From NCBI GenBank assembly GCA_003952965.2, contig CM025849.1, positions 3,434,226 to 3,498,225 of the forward strand: a DNA stretch of 64,000 nucleotides, read 5' to 3'. Below the pieces are notes generated by a model that did not search any database, was not told the origin of the DNA, and saw nothing but the letters and a program-made list of their open reading frames with translations. This document shows positions 10,515 to 23,222 of this stretch, piece by piece. The DNA is from Morella rubra (taxonomy: Eukaryota; Streptophyta; Magnoliopsida; Fagales; Myricaceae). Position numbers and translations under genes: made by a program. How positions within the stretch are numbered: position 1 is the first letter of the stretch; each line of letters starts with the position of its first letter.

Positions 10515-10522
10515 GCCATATT
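10515..10522. repeat. Right 8-bp target-site duplication of the hAT element
   Basis: GCCATATT immediately after the right terminal repeat, identical to 4234-4241. Confidence 0.93.
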
Positions 10523-13389
10523 TCTAAGAAATTATCATGCAGCATTCTTCTCTCTCGTTTTTATTGTTCTTTTTCCATCTCTTTCTCTTGCTATATATTT
10601 CTCTCCTTTGATACAGATCCATCCTTTTAAATCCCCTTCTTGTTCGTGGTAATTAAGATAATAGTACTTGTGAATATGAACCCTGGTTAGTCTAAATAGA
10701 CTACGATCTACAAAAATCATTCGACCACCAAACGGAGATAAAAAAACAAGTTCCCCATTTGATAAAAATTATATTAATGTATTTTTTAACCCATTTAACT
10801 ATCAAGTTTTTGGGTAACTGATAAGTGCATGTATTGATTCCCCATGAAGCTATACAAAGACAGGGCATAGCCCTAATTACAAAGAAGGTTCAGTATCTAC
10901 TCAGTGTACGCATTTAACGATCTCAAGTTGTCAATTTTTTCATGAGCTAATGCAAGTCTTAGAGCCTTAAGGCACTGGTATGAATTAGATGATATCATTA
11001 AAGACATTTTCAATTCCGCTCTGCAATTCTCCAGAATGTTCAATTCGTATCATAACTATTCCATCCGAAATTCAATTTTGATATTATTCGTGCGTCGTGA
11101 GTCACATTTGATGAAAGATTTTCTCATTTGAAATCTTCACGACGCTTCAAATTAATATATTATGGGTCCTTTTAACATAACCAAACTTTTAGAAGAAAGA
11201 AAAGCGGCTAGGCCTCAAAGTTGGAGAACTAGTTTTAGTTTCATACCGGAAAGTTTGGACCTGAATTAAAGACTATGTATATGTGTTAAGTACTATTGTG
11301 CTGAACATGCTGAGCGACGGTTGAGATTAAAAACTTCAAAATTCAAAATCTCAGATTGCGCCACATCAATTAAATGTTTTGAATATTTTAAATAATATAT
11401 TTAACCACAGTCGTCGGATCTCTAGCTTTTAATCTTAGCCATCGCTATGCATACTCAACACAATAGTACTTAACACAGTAACCAAACTCTATATAGTACG
11501 TCCAAATCAGTATAGCCCACCGTAAGTACTGGGAGTACTTTTCCTTTTGAAGCAAGTCTTGTCACCCCCGCAAGTAGCTGTAGTCAGTGGTCCAATTGTG
11601 CGTTGAAATTTGAGTACTACTGCGGACAAGTGACCTTCGCTACAGAGAGACTAAAATATTGCAGGTCAAAGAACACAACCGAAGAATGCGAATGGCGATC
11701 TTCTTGGCCGAGAAAGAATTTGCAGTTGGAAATGGATCCTCAACGATGAAAGGCCCTTTAACCATTTCTCTCTTTTTTATGAAAGAGTTGCTAGCTCTAG
11801 CTAGAACCTTCATCTTTAATAATTGCCTTGGAACCGACAGCCAGCCTCATTAGTACTGTATATATATATAATAACTTTTTCCCCCCGGTGAAAATGGCAA
11901 TCATGTTAGATATTCTTCTCTATCATGACTTCATCCTCCAATTATTCATCAAAAAGGTTGATTTCAATTTACTCATGCGAACAATCTTCATACTGTGAGG
12001 ACCGCTTGACCTAGCTATTAATTAATTCGAGTACCTATATATTGGCTATTGATGTGCTGCACCAAATTCTTGCTTGTGCACCAAACTCTTAAATTTTTTG
12101 CTTTGGCCCATTCCGTCCAACCCGATCGAAACCCAAGAACCACAATGTAGATTATTCAAAAAAGACAAAATGATTTGTTTGCTAGGAGTTTTGGCAGCTA
12201 CATATTAACTAATTATAAAAGGCTGGTATTGCATTTGAAGGGCCTCTCATTCAAAATTAGCTACGCACTATATATGCAGAATCAATTATTAGAAGGCGTG
12301 CATATACCTGCTAATAATAATTGATGCTAAGCTATAAATATGGCAGTTGAGCAGGGTTATTAATGAGGTCAAGAACAGAAGTTCTGAATTGTCATATCAT
12401 ATATAATTTGAGCCTCAATTACTTTGTATATTTTTTCTTATTTTGTTCTAGTTGGAGGCACAAATTAAAAATTGGGTATTATCTGTGTCACCTTCATCTC
12501 TGAGGCAGTTGAGGCATCACTATAACGCACACTTGGTTGCCTACCCCAGCATTCTCAAACTCTACATCAATATTCTTGCATTGAAAGCCAGTACGTATCA
12601 ATTAAAATTTCCAATAGGAGCCAAGAAAATCTCTTTCCCAATTAGGAACCTTGCTCACTTTTTTAGTTATATTAATTAGAAAATGATGAATCTTATACTC
12701 AAATGCAAAGCACCCATAACATTCCTTATCTTCACTAGACTAGCTAGCTAGCTCCCCCACCTCTGAAAATCAGTCCTCCAAGTACACATTTTGCTGATGG
12801 ATTCGTTCGATCGCCACCCACTTTACTATCCACCTTTTACCTTTGTTCGCAAGTAGTGGCATGATTGATGATAATTTTGTGTATGTCTCAGTCATGGGGT
12901 TGGGATCAGCTGGACGATCGTGGGCTCTGACTAGTGAACGATGGATTCTGATGATACGTGATCGATCTTCTCTTTCTAGTTATAAGTGGATGCGACATGA
13001 TCTCCGCGACTAAGTTCTAGTACATATTATTTCCATGCATGTTTAAAAATGGAACAAAAAGGATTACTGGAGAGAAAAAGTAATCCGGCTAATTGTGAAG
13101 AAATTAGCTCTAGCTACGTTCATATTTTCATTTCTCGCAAGTGTAGTACTTTAGCCCTCTTTCCCAATCATTCTCTGAATTTAGAAGTGAATCATCAAAC
13201 TATCATATAAGAAAAATGAACTTTCTAGGGACGTCTAGTACTGGTGTTAAAAGCCGAAATAGTTGAAATTACTCTTTCTTAATTAATTACTTGTTCCCCA
13301 TTGTCTAGGTATATATTGTAGGAAAAGGTGAAATAAAGTCAAGATAATCCAGAAACTAAAATCCCTTTTAGGGACCAACGTTTAATAGA
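10523..13389. other. Gene-free intergenic sequence
   Basis: AT-rich sequence with short frames only (for example 11659-11853 and 12452-12679) that match no family I recognise. No tRNA, microRNA hairpin or element boundary could be supported. Confidence 0.45.
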
Positions 13390-13900
13390 CGAGTGTCCAT
13401 ATAAGGGACCGAGTGAACCATAATTGGAATTGGAAATATACTTTCTGTCCTTTAATTATCTTATAATATTAGAAACCAGCCTTTGGTTAATGTCTTTATG
13501 GGTTGCTTGTTTAACCTTGATCAGTAGAAATGGAAAAAGTTGATTTGGCAATCAATGTAATCAATTGGCGTTGGTCCCTAGCTACTCGAGAAATAGGACC
13601 ATCCTTTCCCATTTGAGGGTGAAAGCAGGCATGTGGGACAAAGAGGACCCATACTTTGATCGGCAAAAAAATTTGATGGATTTGAAAACCAATTACTTTT
13701 GTGGAAAATCGCCTAGCTACTAGAGAAATAGGAAAGGAGAGAGCTAAAAGTCAAGCTAAACAAGGAAACGAAAATGACCAACGTCCTTTTGATGTGTTTT
13801 GATTTCCGAATAGATCATAGAAATCGAGGGAGCAAAGCACCGGAGACGCAGACAATGAACACGACATGGGACGTATCCCCCTCCCCTCCTTTCCTTCTTT
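13390..13900 (+). repeat. Diverged local duplication, copy 1
   Basis: Text here recurs in the same order at 14500-14930: 'ggaattggaaatat' + 'ctttctgtcc' (13425-13450), 'gcttgtttaaccttgatcag', 'gggtgaaagcaggcatgtgg' and 'gagcaaagcaccggagacgc' + 'agacaatgaacac'. Insertions and deletions separate the shared words. No gene is recognised in either copy. Confidence 0.65.
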
Positions 13901-14499
13901 CTTTGACTCTTTTGCAGTTTTCTCAACATGTATTGTCGAAACTATCTTGGTGCTTGGGACCCTGCTAGATACCCTAGGATCTCATGTTTCTTATGCCACT
14001 GTGTTTAAGATGGAATAAGTTGGAACATTTTGCCAATTTTAGTTACAGGCGGCCGCGTAGAAGTACATGCATGACTAGCTTGTTTATTTCTTTTTAAGGA
14101 CGAGTATGGATAATACATGGCAACTTTTCTAACAAAACACGATGGGGATTGTGGCTAGGATATATATAAGACGATTATAATTAAGAAATAATCAGGCTAA
14201 TCACAGAAGCTCTAAATATATAGTTTCCTTTCGATCTTGTGCTGCACTTCAATCTCCAATCATGATGGGGATTGTGGTTAAATATATATTAACAAAATCA
14301 GAAATGAACATTCTAGAGGTATGACAATTAGTAGTAACTAGAAGCGGAATTTGATTGAGATCAATCTTACTTAATTTTTTATTGCACATTATCTAGGAAT
14401 TAGTGAAAGGTGGCTAGAAAGACGAGGTGGTACTGATCAGAAACCAAATTCCCATTGAGGAGACAGCAAAAAATAAAATAAAAAAAGACTCGTGTACTT

Positions 14500-14930
14500 A
14501 AGGGGCCGGCCAAGTACTGAATCGTAATGGGAATTGGAAATATCCTTTCTTTCCTTCTACATTGGTAACCGATTAAGCTTTGGTTGACGTCTGTCTTAGT
14601 TGCTTGTTTAATTTAAGTAGGAAATGGAGAAGGTGCTTTGAAAGACAATACAATCAAGCAAAGCCCAATTCCAATTCGTGGGTGAAAGACTATAGATTAG
14701 CGGGCATGTGGGACCAAGTAGACACCATGAAGGACCAAGTGGACATCAAGACTCGAAATCATGTTTATCTGCTTATTCTTAATTTAGTGATGCAATCTCA
14801 TCACAACTCGAGAAGATCATACTTATTCTCTTTAACCCTTAGACTCATTCTCATGAAGAGACACAAGATAGTAGAAAAGGAAGGGAGCTGCAAAGCACCA
14901 AAAATGTAGACAATAAGCGCAGCATGGAAA
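14500..14930 (+). repeat. Diverged local duplication, copy 2
   Basis: Partner of 13390-13900, offset by about 1.1 kb. Matching words: 'ggaattggaaatatcctttc', 'ttgcttgtttaatttaagta', 'cgggcatgtgggaccaagta', 'agctgcaaagcaccaaaaat' + 'gtagacaataagcgcagc'. The 109-aa open frame inside it (14580-14909) has no homologue I recognise and copy 1 does not keep it open. Confidence 0.65.
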
Positions 14931-17345
14931 TTAATGCATGTGAAAACTCTAGGAAGAAAAAATAAATAATCTCCATATATAACTTAATTTTTGAGGAAAG
15001 TTAAGTTAAATACATTAGTTAACTGGAATTGCGGATTAATAATAAGGAAGGAAAATATTTTTGGGAATTCATGACAAATCCTAAGGTGGTTGCAGAAGAA
15101 AATTAAGATAGGCCCAAACTAGTGCAGAGTCATTATTGTATGTTTTGATAGATCAGACTTTTTTATTCACTAGTTTCATGTACATGCCTTGAAAATATCT
15201 CCCACCTCCAACATTCTATGCATTTTGGTTAGCTTCCAATAGACAGTACTTAAATAAATTGAAGGATTCTGCCAGGACTTAAAAGAAAAAAAAAAGAGTA
15301 ATATTTAATCTATTATGGTTTTTAAATTTCTATCGGAAGTACCACACTACCATGAGGTAGTCCACTTCTTTCCCACCTTTTAAACCTTTAATAAGTACAA
15401 TTTAATCAAGATCCTTTCCCAACTGCATAAAAATGTTCAACATGTTCTTTCAAGACTAATAAGCAGCTTTATGAAACATAGGGGTCATGGAGGTCAACGT
15501 TCCTCCAGCCGGTTGGCATGCTTGAGGTTTTCGGCTTTGAAAATGGCTCGGTTGCTTTGGCTGGCTTGATCAGGCTTGCATACGGCACTTGGCCCTCGTG
15601 GTAACATGCCGCTGTGAACCCAAATGCTCTAATTAAGGTGCATATGTGGCTCTTGTTCTTTCAGTAAGCATTATGCATGTGGCTCCTGTTAGGGTTGAAG
15701 AAAACTGAAAAAGCTAATGGGGAGAGAGGGCATCCGAAGTGGCCGTCTCGCAAGTAGTAAGATGCTGTCCTGCCCAAGTCAAGTAGTACTAGTGCACGAG
15801 CTTGGCAAGTGTATCGGGGATGAAGTTGTTTGAGGTGCTTGTGAGGACGTAACACAACGTGGGAACGCCAAATTTGGAGGGCACAATATGTAGTTCTGTG
15901 GTGAACCTCTTTACAAAACCTATGGGAAAGGGAAATTAATTTCATGCACAACTTGCTTTTGTCGTGCATTCTTCTATGATAAACGTATGAAAAAGTGTCA
16001 ACTAATTCATCCTCGTCCATCATTCGGCGTTTATGCAATGCATGTTAAAATCTTCCCGAAATTTAATGGATTAAGGAGAGGCATCTCAGCTTTAAAGCAG
16101 CAGGCAGTGACAATTAGTTCGACGGTACGTCTTGGTGCTAGCTTGATCTGATCAACACTTTAATTTTAATATTATAATTCTATTTAGAAAATAAAGAAGT
16201 ACTACACCTAATTTCTTTTTTACAACCACCTCGAACAATCAATCTGAGATTCTCAGATGCTCTCAACATTTAAGAATGGATAAAAAGTTCAAAAAGAAAA
16301 GTTCATGAAGTCGGTGACCGTTGCCTCAAATCTTGAGCGACTTTGCTGACTCTCAAAATTATTTCATTAAGTGTCCAGCACCCTGTGAGCTGGACTTAGC
16401 TCTTAAACTATTCTAGGTGGTTGGCTTGTAAAGCTTCAACTTAGTCGGGCGCAATATGTCACAAACTCAATAAAGAAAACGAGCAAGCTAGGGTTGAAAT
16501 TCTAGGAGGACATTAATCTAAAAAGTCATTTAATTTCGGATCAACGTCGTAGTTTTAAGAATAAAAAAATAGCTAGTTCTACACTGAACATAATCGTAAT
16601 TCAATATCATTAAACAGCAAGCAAAATTAACAGAAACGAAATTGGAAGTGTCTCATGAAGACCATCAGAATGTGCGTGCAGGAATATTATATATTCAGCA
16701 AAAGAAGGAGAAGGGTGGTTAAGATCAAGCAGAAGAAGGCGATGCAATACTATATAGTCATGAGTGGCTTAATTTTGGCGAAACAATATATAACTAATCC
16801 AGATTAATTCCTCCACATCTCATCCGAAATATAACAAATAATTCCTTTCCCATTGGTCCTAATAATTAACATCTTCGAATAAACGATTTCTTTAAGATAA
16901 ATAAAAGAAATGCATGTTATATATGCAGAAAATTCAAAAGGGAAATAAGTGAAGGACTTCAAGCACATAGATCCCATAACCATTGTATGTGTGAATGAAA
17001 AAATGACATCTCTCTCGAGCGTGTGTATATATATGGACCACAAATCATAAAAATTGAATTTCTGTGCAAGAAGTTTTCTTTAGAGGACCAGAGAGGTGAT
17101 TTAATTTCCTTGCATCCATGCGTGCAATCATTGCCTTAGAAATATGGCATTGAGTGGGTACAGTTGTCCCTTGTACAAGTGGGTGCGTGCAGCCATATGC
17201 CAAGTTAAATGCCAACTCAACTACTTAGCAAAGGCAGTCTCTTCAGTAACAATCGTGTATTTTCCATTTCCGGGAGACATATCACTAGGGCATCTGGATC
17301 TGCTCCTGAGAAGGGCAACATTGGATTTAAAGTAAAATGGCCGAC

Positions 17346-17401
<56 letters not shown>

Positions 17402-19640
17402 TAGATCTCGCAATAATTTATTTAGAAAAAAAAAAGATCTCGCAATAATTTGAAAACCCTTTTCGGTTTCTGATCTCCCACATAAAGACGCTGAAGGCAT
17501 AAAGGTGTGGGCCTTTATTGCTCGGGAAACGAGTATAACTTGCTCAAGAAAATATCAACCAGCCCTATAGGTTCTCAGACGTGTATATTTGTTGGCCACC
17601 AGATCTCACCTAGAAATGAACGATGCAGCTACTAGCCATTCATCATATTCGGCTGTAGAACTGTAGAAGAACCAGAGAAACAACAGTAAATTTTTCAGTA
17701 AATTTATAATTAGTAGATGTACATCTCCGTATATATATCCAAAATTCCTTCGCGTTCCACCCGCAACGTATGTTTTTCTCTACACGAAATTGAATCTGTA
17801 CGTGCTTGTATATAAATATACTAGCAAGTATTACAGTTCGATTTCTAATCAAAGTAGACTCGGGTGTTCGATCTTTTCTCTATCTTCCTTGTATTTTTTC
17901 TTTTCTGAACCTAGCTGACTTCTAAAGCTACACTTCGTACCGATCCCATGGTCCACCGAAAAGATTAACAAAATCACAACTCATGCGGATTGAATCTCCA
18001 GTAGGGCAAAAGTGAACGCCCTAAGGAAACGAAACTTACAGAATGTTTTTTGCAGTCTTATTACAGCAAGTCATCTTTTTATGGTCACATACAAATAATT
18101 AGCTCAAAGAATCTATAACGTACACATCAAAAGGCCAATTATTTTGGGATAAAAGAAAGCGAAAGATGTTTTCTGTTCTAATTTAAAAGAAGTATTGTTT
18201 TCCCTGATGTCATTAGTTGGACCATCAAGTACCCTATTTGAACTGCTGCAACTGTCTCAAATTCTCAATTAATAATATTGACCACCTAATGGAAGATGCC
18301 GATAAGCGGGATTGAATTGCCTTAATTAATGATGATGAGAGGGGAAAATGTTAATAAATAAAGGCTTTGAAAATGACACATTATGCACTCTTTTTTTTTT
18401 TTTTTTTTTTATCGAAAACTGCACATTTTGATCAACGTAATAGAATTAACTAGGTCTCAATTTGTTTTTTTTAGTTCCTCAATTGTTTTTTCTTTTTTTT
18501 GAGTGGTTAAGAATGTTATAATATATCTATCAAAATATACGGGGTTGGCAAATAGCCACTATACGTCTGTATGTTTGAACCCATGTAAATGGTTAACTAC
18601 TAAACCTCACATTAATCTCTATGAGCTTACAATTGTAATCCATCAAGATAGTCAATACCTTCTATTTCATGTCATGAAAACTCATCTATAAGCAGAGACA
18701 AAGCCAAGGGGGGCTAGCGCGCGGTCCAAAATCTCTTAAAAAATAGCATATTCTTTACCCTTTTTTAATTGATTTTTTTTTAATTGACCCCTCAAAAGTT
18801 TTTTCATGTAATTCCCCTCCCCCCCCCCCCCCCCCCTCTCCAAATTGGCTTCGTCCCCGTCTATAGGGTTCAAATATGGCATGCGACCAAAAAATTTGCC
18901 TGAAGACAAAGATAAACCAGCTCAGAAAAGAGCCATGTACATCACACGCTGTTGAATCAAAATCATCCCATGTTGAAGTATGTCAAGATCACAATAGTTG
19001 GACTAAAAATGGTGAGGAAGAAGTTGTAGACGATCTCGTTTTCTCCTATTCAACTTGAATCCCACCAATAGGAAATCCAATAAATAAGCTCGCAAACATG
19101 TTTTACGAAGCAGCATGCATGTTTTGCTACCCTCCTTACGCCCAACAGCCAACAGGTCTCGTGCCAGTGGCCAACACGCACGGGCAGTAAAAGAGCACCC
19201 AAAAGCACCGAGAGAACGCCATACTGGGCTAACGCCGAGCTGAGCCGATTAGCGCCGGGGAATATGGTTCTCACGTGTGAGAAGTAGCTTTGATTCAGTC
19301 GGAAAGACGGGTTTGTCGTGTACTCGTTTTACGTACTAAAATTTCGGCCTAGTCAAAGACTCCAGCTTGATTGGATGTGGACCGTCGGAAATGTGACTGC
19401 GACCCTACAATTCTAATGCCTTCGCTTAATCACTTCGTCATCAATTACCAAAATCGTGGACCTCAGTCCGGTTTTTCCCGTTATTTTGTCCCCACCAACC
19501 ATATAGATAGACCTAACTCCCTCTCTTTCTCTCTCTACGGACTACAGGTACACACTGTGGTCCGAGTAAAGTATGGTTATTTCATAATATGTGGATTTTT
19601 CAGCTTCAATTAAAGCACTCTCCATCTCTTTCTCCCCCAC
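14931..19640. other. Gene-free intergenic sequence upstream of the lipase
   Basis: Nothing coding could be supported. It includes a (TA)n(TG)n microsatellite at about 17345-17398, a poly-T run at about 18391-18410 and a C18 run at 18819-18836. The 125-aa minus frame at 15661-16038 has no recognisable motif. Words at 18500-18870 ('gagtggttaagaatg') resemble a decayed SINE head but are too weak to call. Confidence 0.45.
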
Positions 19641-19657
19641 TGTGCACTTTGTGTGCT

Positions 19658-19665
19658 TATAAAAG
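19658..19665 (+). promoter_or_regulatory. TATA box of the phospholipase A1 gene
   Basis: TATAAAAG lies 208 bp before the ATG at 19873, in context 'gtgcttataaaaggccc'. A pyrimidine-rich TC stretch follows at 19727-19745, as in many plant leaders. Transcription would start near 19690, giving a leader of about 180 nt. Confidence 0.65.
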
Positions 19666-19872
19666 GCCCTTCTGTGAGACCCTTTAAGTGCAACTGAGTA
19701 TATATTAGCTGAAGTGAAAAACACTTGCTCTTTCTCTCTCTTTCAGAACCTCCGACCCACCAAGCTCTGAGTCACAGACTCATAGGCATAAAATCGGAGA
19801 GCCAATAAAAGTTCTGCCAAGTTTTCATAGCTAGCTAGCCTCTTTGTTGCGAAATAAGGCCAAAACTATACA

Positions 19873-21210
19873 ATGAGCCTTTCAATGAGAAACGTACGGC
19901 CATGCACGCAGCTCCCTGCAGCTCAAAGACGCGTTCCACAACGATGCTGCAGCACCGTCAGTACACAACCAGCAAGGCCAAACAGCAAGAAGTTGACAGA
20001 GAGTGTTCAACAAGTGAAGATCCTGGAGCGCTTACTCGACCCTATTGACGACACCACCCCCACCGTCCCTTACCGATTCATGCCCAGGCCGGCCAAGCTC
20101 GGGAAAAAATGGAAGGAGTATCAAGGAATTAGCAACTGGGACGGCTTGCTTGACCCGCTGGACGACAATTTACGCAGTGAAATCCTCCGGTACGGCAAGT
20201 TCGTCGAAGCTACGTATAATTCTTTCGACTTCGACCCCTCCTCACCTTCATATGCGACCTCCATGTTTCCCAGAAGCTCGTTGTTCGAACGAGCCGGGCT
20301 ACCGGAGACCGGTTACCGTGTGACAAAAAATCTACGTGCAACCTCGGGTATTCAGCTGCCAAGTTGGATCGAAAAGGCACCCAGGTGGGTGGCGACCCAG
20401 TCTAGCTGGATTGGTTACGTAGCAGTCTGCCAAGACAGAGCTGAGATCGCGAGGCTAGGACGGCGAGACGTGGTGATTGCTTACCGAGGCACTGCCACAT
20501 GTTTGGAGTGGCTCGAGAATCTCCGCGCCACCCTGACCCACCTTCCGAATGCCTGTTCAGACTTTGGTCCCGACGGGTCATGCGGACCCATGGTGGAGAG
20601 TGGGTTCCTGAGCCTGTACACCTCCGGAACCGCAAGTTCACCCAGTCTCCAACAGATGGTACTTGAAGAAATCTCCCGGCTAATCCAAACTTACGGCGAC
20701 GAGCCCCTGAGCCTGACGATCACCGGTCACAGCCTCGGCGCGGCCTTGGCGACACTCACCGCCTACGACATCAAGACCACCTTCAAACGTTCACCACTCG
20801 TCACGGTCATTTCCTTCGGCGGGCCCCGCGTCGGAAACCGAATCTTCAGACAGCACCTGGAAAAACAAGGCGCCAAAGTTCTACGCATCGTAAACTCGGA
20901 CGACCTAATAACCAAAGTACCTGGCTTCGTGATCAAAGACGTTGACGAAAATAAAGAAGACGACGTGTCGTACAAGCGCTATGTCAACGTGCCCGACCTG
21001 ACTAGCTGGATCCAAAAGCGCGTAGAGGACACACAGTGGGTATACGCAGAGGTGGGGCGGGAGCTACGACTGAGCAGCAGGGACTCCCCGTACCTCAACG
21101 GCTTCAACGTCGCCACCTGTCACGAGCTGAAGACGTACCTCCACCTGGTAGACGGATTCGTGAGCTCCACGTGTCCGTTTCGGGCCTCGGCGAAAATGAT
21201 GATGGGGTAA
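19873..21210 (+). CDS. Class I phospholipase A1 (DAD1-like acylhydrolase), single exon, 445 aa
   Basis: A lipase_3 family enzyme predicted to remove sn-1 acyl chains from glycerolipids; class I members sit in plastids or lipid bodies and include DAD1, which releases linolenate for jasmonate synthesis. The Arg/Ser/Thr-rich N-terminus (about 1-45) with few acidic residues looks like a chloroplast transit peptide. The family signature region (WKEYQGISNWDGLLDPLDDN, about 80-99) follows, then VIAYRGTATCLEWLENLRAT (201-220, oxyanion-side region) and the nucleophile elbow GHSLGAALA (285-293, Ser287). The other triad members are probably Asp343 or Asp344 in VNSDDLITKVPG and His417 or His424 in ATCHELKTYLHLVDGF. 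All key residues are present, the length suits the family and class I genes are usually intronless. The start is the first Met after the leader. It is isolated, and GC-richer than its flanks. I cannot decide between DAD1, DALL and DLAH subtypes. Confidence 0.93.
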   Translation: MSLSMRNVRPCTQLPAAQRRVPQRCCSTVSTQPARPNSKKLTESVQQVKILERLLDPIDDTTPTVPYRFMPRPAKLGKKWKEYQGISNWDGLLDPLDDNLRSEILRYGKFVEATYNSFDFDPSSPSYATSMFPRSSLFERAGLPETGYRVTKNLRATSGIQLPSWIEKAPRWVATQSSWIGYVAVCQDRAEIARLGRRDVVIAYRGTATCLEWLENLRATLTHLPNACSDFGPDGSCGPMVESGFLSLYTSGTASSPSLQQMVLEEISRLIQTYGDEPLSLTITGHSLGAALATLTAYDIKTTFKRSPLVTVISFGGPRVGNRIFRQHLEKQGAKVLRIVNSDDLITKVPGFVIKDVDENKEDDVSYKRYVNVPDLTSWIQKRVEDTQWVYAEVGRELRLSSRDSPYLNGFNVATCHELKTYLHLVDGFVSSTCPFRASAKMMMG

Positions 21211-22983
21211 TTAATCGTAGACTAAATGCACAAGGCCTGTAAAGACTTCCTTTCTGATTTTCCACACCTACATAATACGACCCCAGCTCCTCCGTACAAT
21301 TGTACGTGGTAGGGTCAATAATTTTGTACATTATACGTAACATAATACTGATGCCCCATTTCAGGTCAAATGCCCGTGATGCCCATTCACATTCTTTCCA
21401 TCAAAAGCTATACAAATCGATCAAATTTGGGTTCATGATCATCTGTGTCAGAAGGTCAAAGAATTCGTTGGTGATTTGATGATAAAAGAGGCAACGCTTG
21501 AAACTGTCGACGTATATATACCTACCCGCCATTCACGTAAAAATAAATGGAAAGTCTTTGGAAATTAAGAAAACCTAACAATATTCATAAATAAGTAATT
21601 AATTATATATATAACAATATTAACTCAAATAACCCTAAAGAGTTGACTTAAGTGATTAAGACTTGGGAGTTAAAGATTTGTCGTGAAGTTGACTCAACTC
21701 GTGTAAATACTGAATCAAATTTATTAGAACTCGATAAACGTAAATGGACGCTCGAAATTTTTCTTGTTACCTTAAAAATATTAACTCAAATTAAAATATG
21801 GCATTTTAACATATTATATATTCATGTTAAGGGTATCAATTGAAAACATCCTGAATATATATACTTATCTCATGTGGACCGATCAAGTCTAGCATGCACC
21901 GTGGTGATGTCTGAGTGGGTTGCCCCATCTCGTTTTGAGATGAACTCAAACGTGACCTTCGGCCTTCGCTAGTCTCAGATATACTGTTCATCTCCTTGCT
22001 AAATTCACTTTAGCAGCACTGCAGTACTCTGGCCGTATGCGAAAAAGGCCAACGTTGTTTTCTTCTTGTGGAGTGGTTTCACGTGAGCCTAGCGTTGTTG
22101 ACGAAATCACCCCTTTGCGCCGACCATATTTACACGGTTACGTATACCTATGATGCTTCTAGAGTCACCGACCAGGCGCGCCGTCCACACGCATTGCGAA
22201 ATTCTTGAAATGGCGGACATGGCCAATAACCTGCATGGCATACCTCGTTAGATATCACGCGTCATGTCAAACTTTACCTTCGCTCAGCTTGCATGGATCA
22301 CAGAGATCTCATCATGCTATATAGCCCAGAGGATCGATAAAGCTTACAGGAGATTATTCGAAAACAGTGCTATGCAAATATTAATACCGAAAATTGCATA
22401 TATATATATATATATATATATAATGGTCATTTTCCAGGATGAATGCTGGGATTCGTATCAATATTTATCTTCCTTAATTTCAAATGAAAAACGTGTATCT
22501 GTCATGATCACAAGGCCAAGCAAATTAATAGCATCACTCGAGCACGAAGTAGAAGGCCGATCGAGTAACAACATGACTCACGCACGGATGTAGAAGCAAA
22601 ACAAAATATGCCGATAGCTAGCTAGCTAGCCACATTATTCAAAACACTCGTAATTCAGAAGTACCATGCGGTGCCTAGCTAGGTTCCAAAGGATGTGTAC
22701 TATGTGCAAATGTTCCAGGATCACTTGCTTAAAATTAGGAATTAAGAACATCCAGTTACTGATCAAAAGTCTACAGCAAAACAGATCACATATCCTCTGA
22801 ATGATCTTTATATATAGTATCTGGAAATCTTGTCGATCCCAGAGTATCATTGCATATGTATAACATATCCGATGAACCCATCAAAATAATTTTTGGTTTG
22901 AGTGACAATATATTAATATCTCGCAGCTATATATATTAATGCTGGTTGCAGATGCATGTACATGTACCCCAAAAGAGCTAGTT
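21211..22983. other. 3' flank of the lipase and gene-free sequence
   Basis: The lipase 3' untranslated region should lie in the first few hundred bases (AATAAT-type signal near 21317). The stretch 21630-21850 contains 'gagttgacttaagtgatta' followed by 'agacttgggag', resembling the head of a decayed tRNA-derived SINE. No further gene seen; (AT)n near 22397-22422. Confidence 0.4.
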
Positions 22984-23222
22984 AAGATTACATCTAAAAC
23001 TCCTTAAAATTGGTTATAAACCCTAGTGTAAAATCGTTCAACGTAACTTATTAGCACCCGTGCAACACCTTTACAATCCGTCCATTAAACTTGAGACCTA
23101 ATGAATATCACACAATATATTCCTATTATATCTCTCTCAAGCAAGATTTACACTTGAGATCTTGGAGGGAGCAAACTCCCAAGTTCCAAGCCTTAGACCA
23201 CTAAGCCAATCCCTTGAGGTTT
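22984..23222 (-). mobile_element. Possible tRNA-derived SINE-like unit
   Basis: Read on the minus strand, it starts 'cctcaagggattggcttag' + 'tggtctaaggc', where TTGGCTTAGTGGTC (23196-23209) resembles a polymerase III A box. 'cttgggagtttgctccctcc' follows, as is common in plant SINE heads. A convincing B box and target duplications were not found. Confidence 0.35.

Noticed and set aside
15661..16038. 125-aa minus-strand frame
   Set aside because: No recognisable domain, no supporting promoter or neighbouring exons.
22264..22593. 109-aa frame downstream of the lipase
   Set aside because: Includes translated (AT)n microsatellite; no family resemblance.
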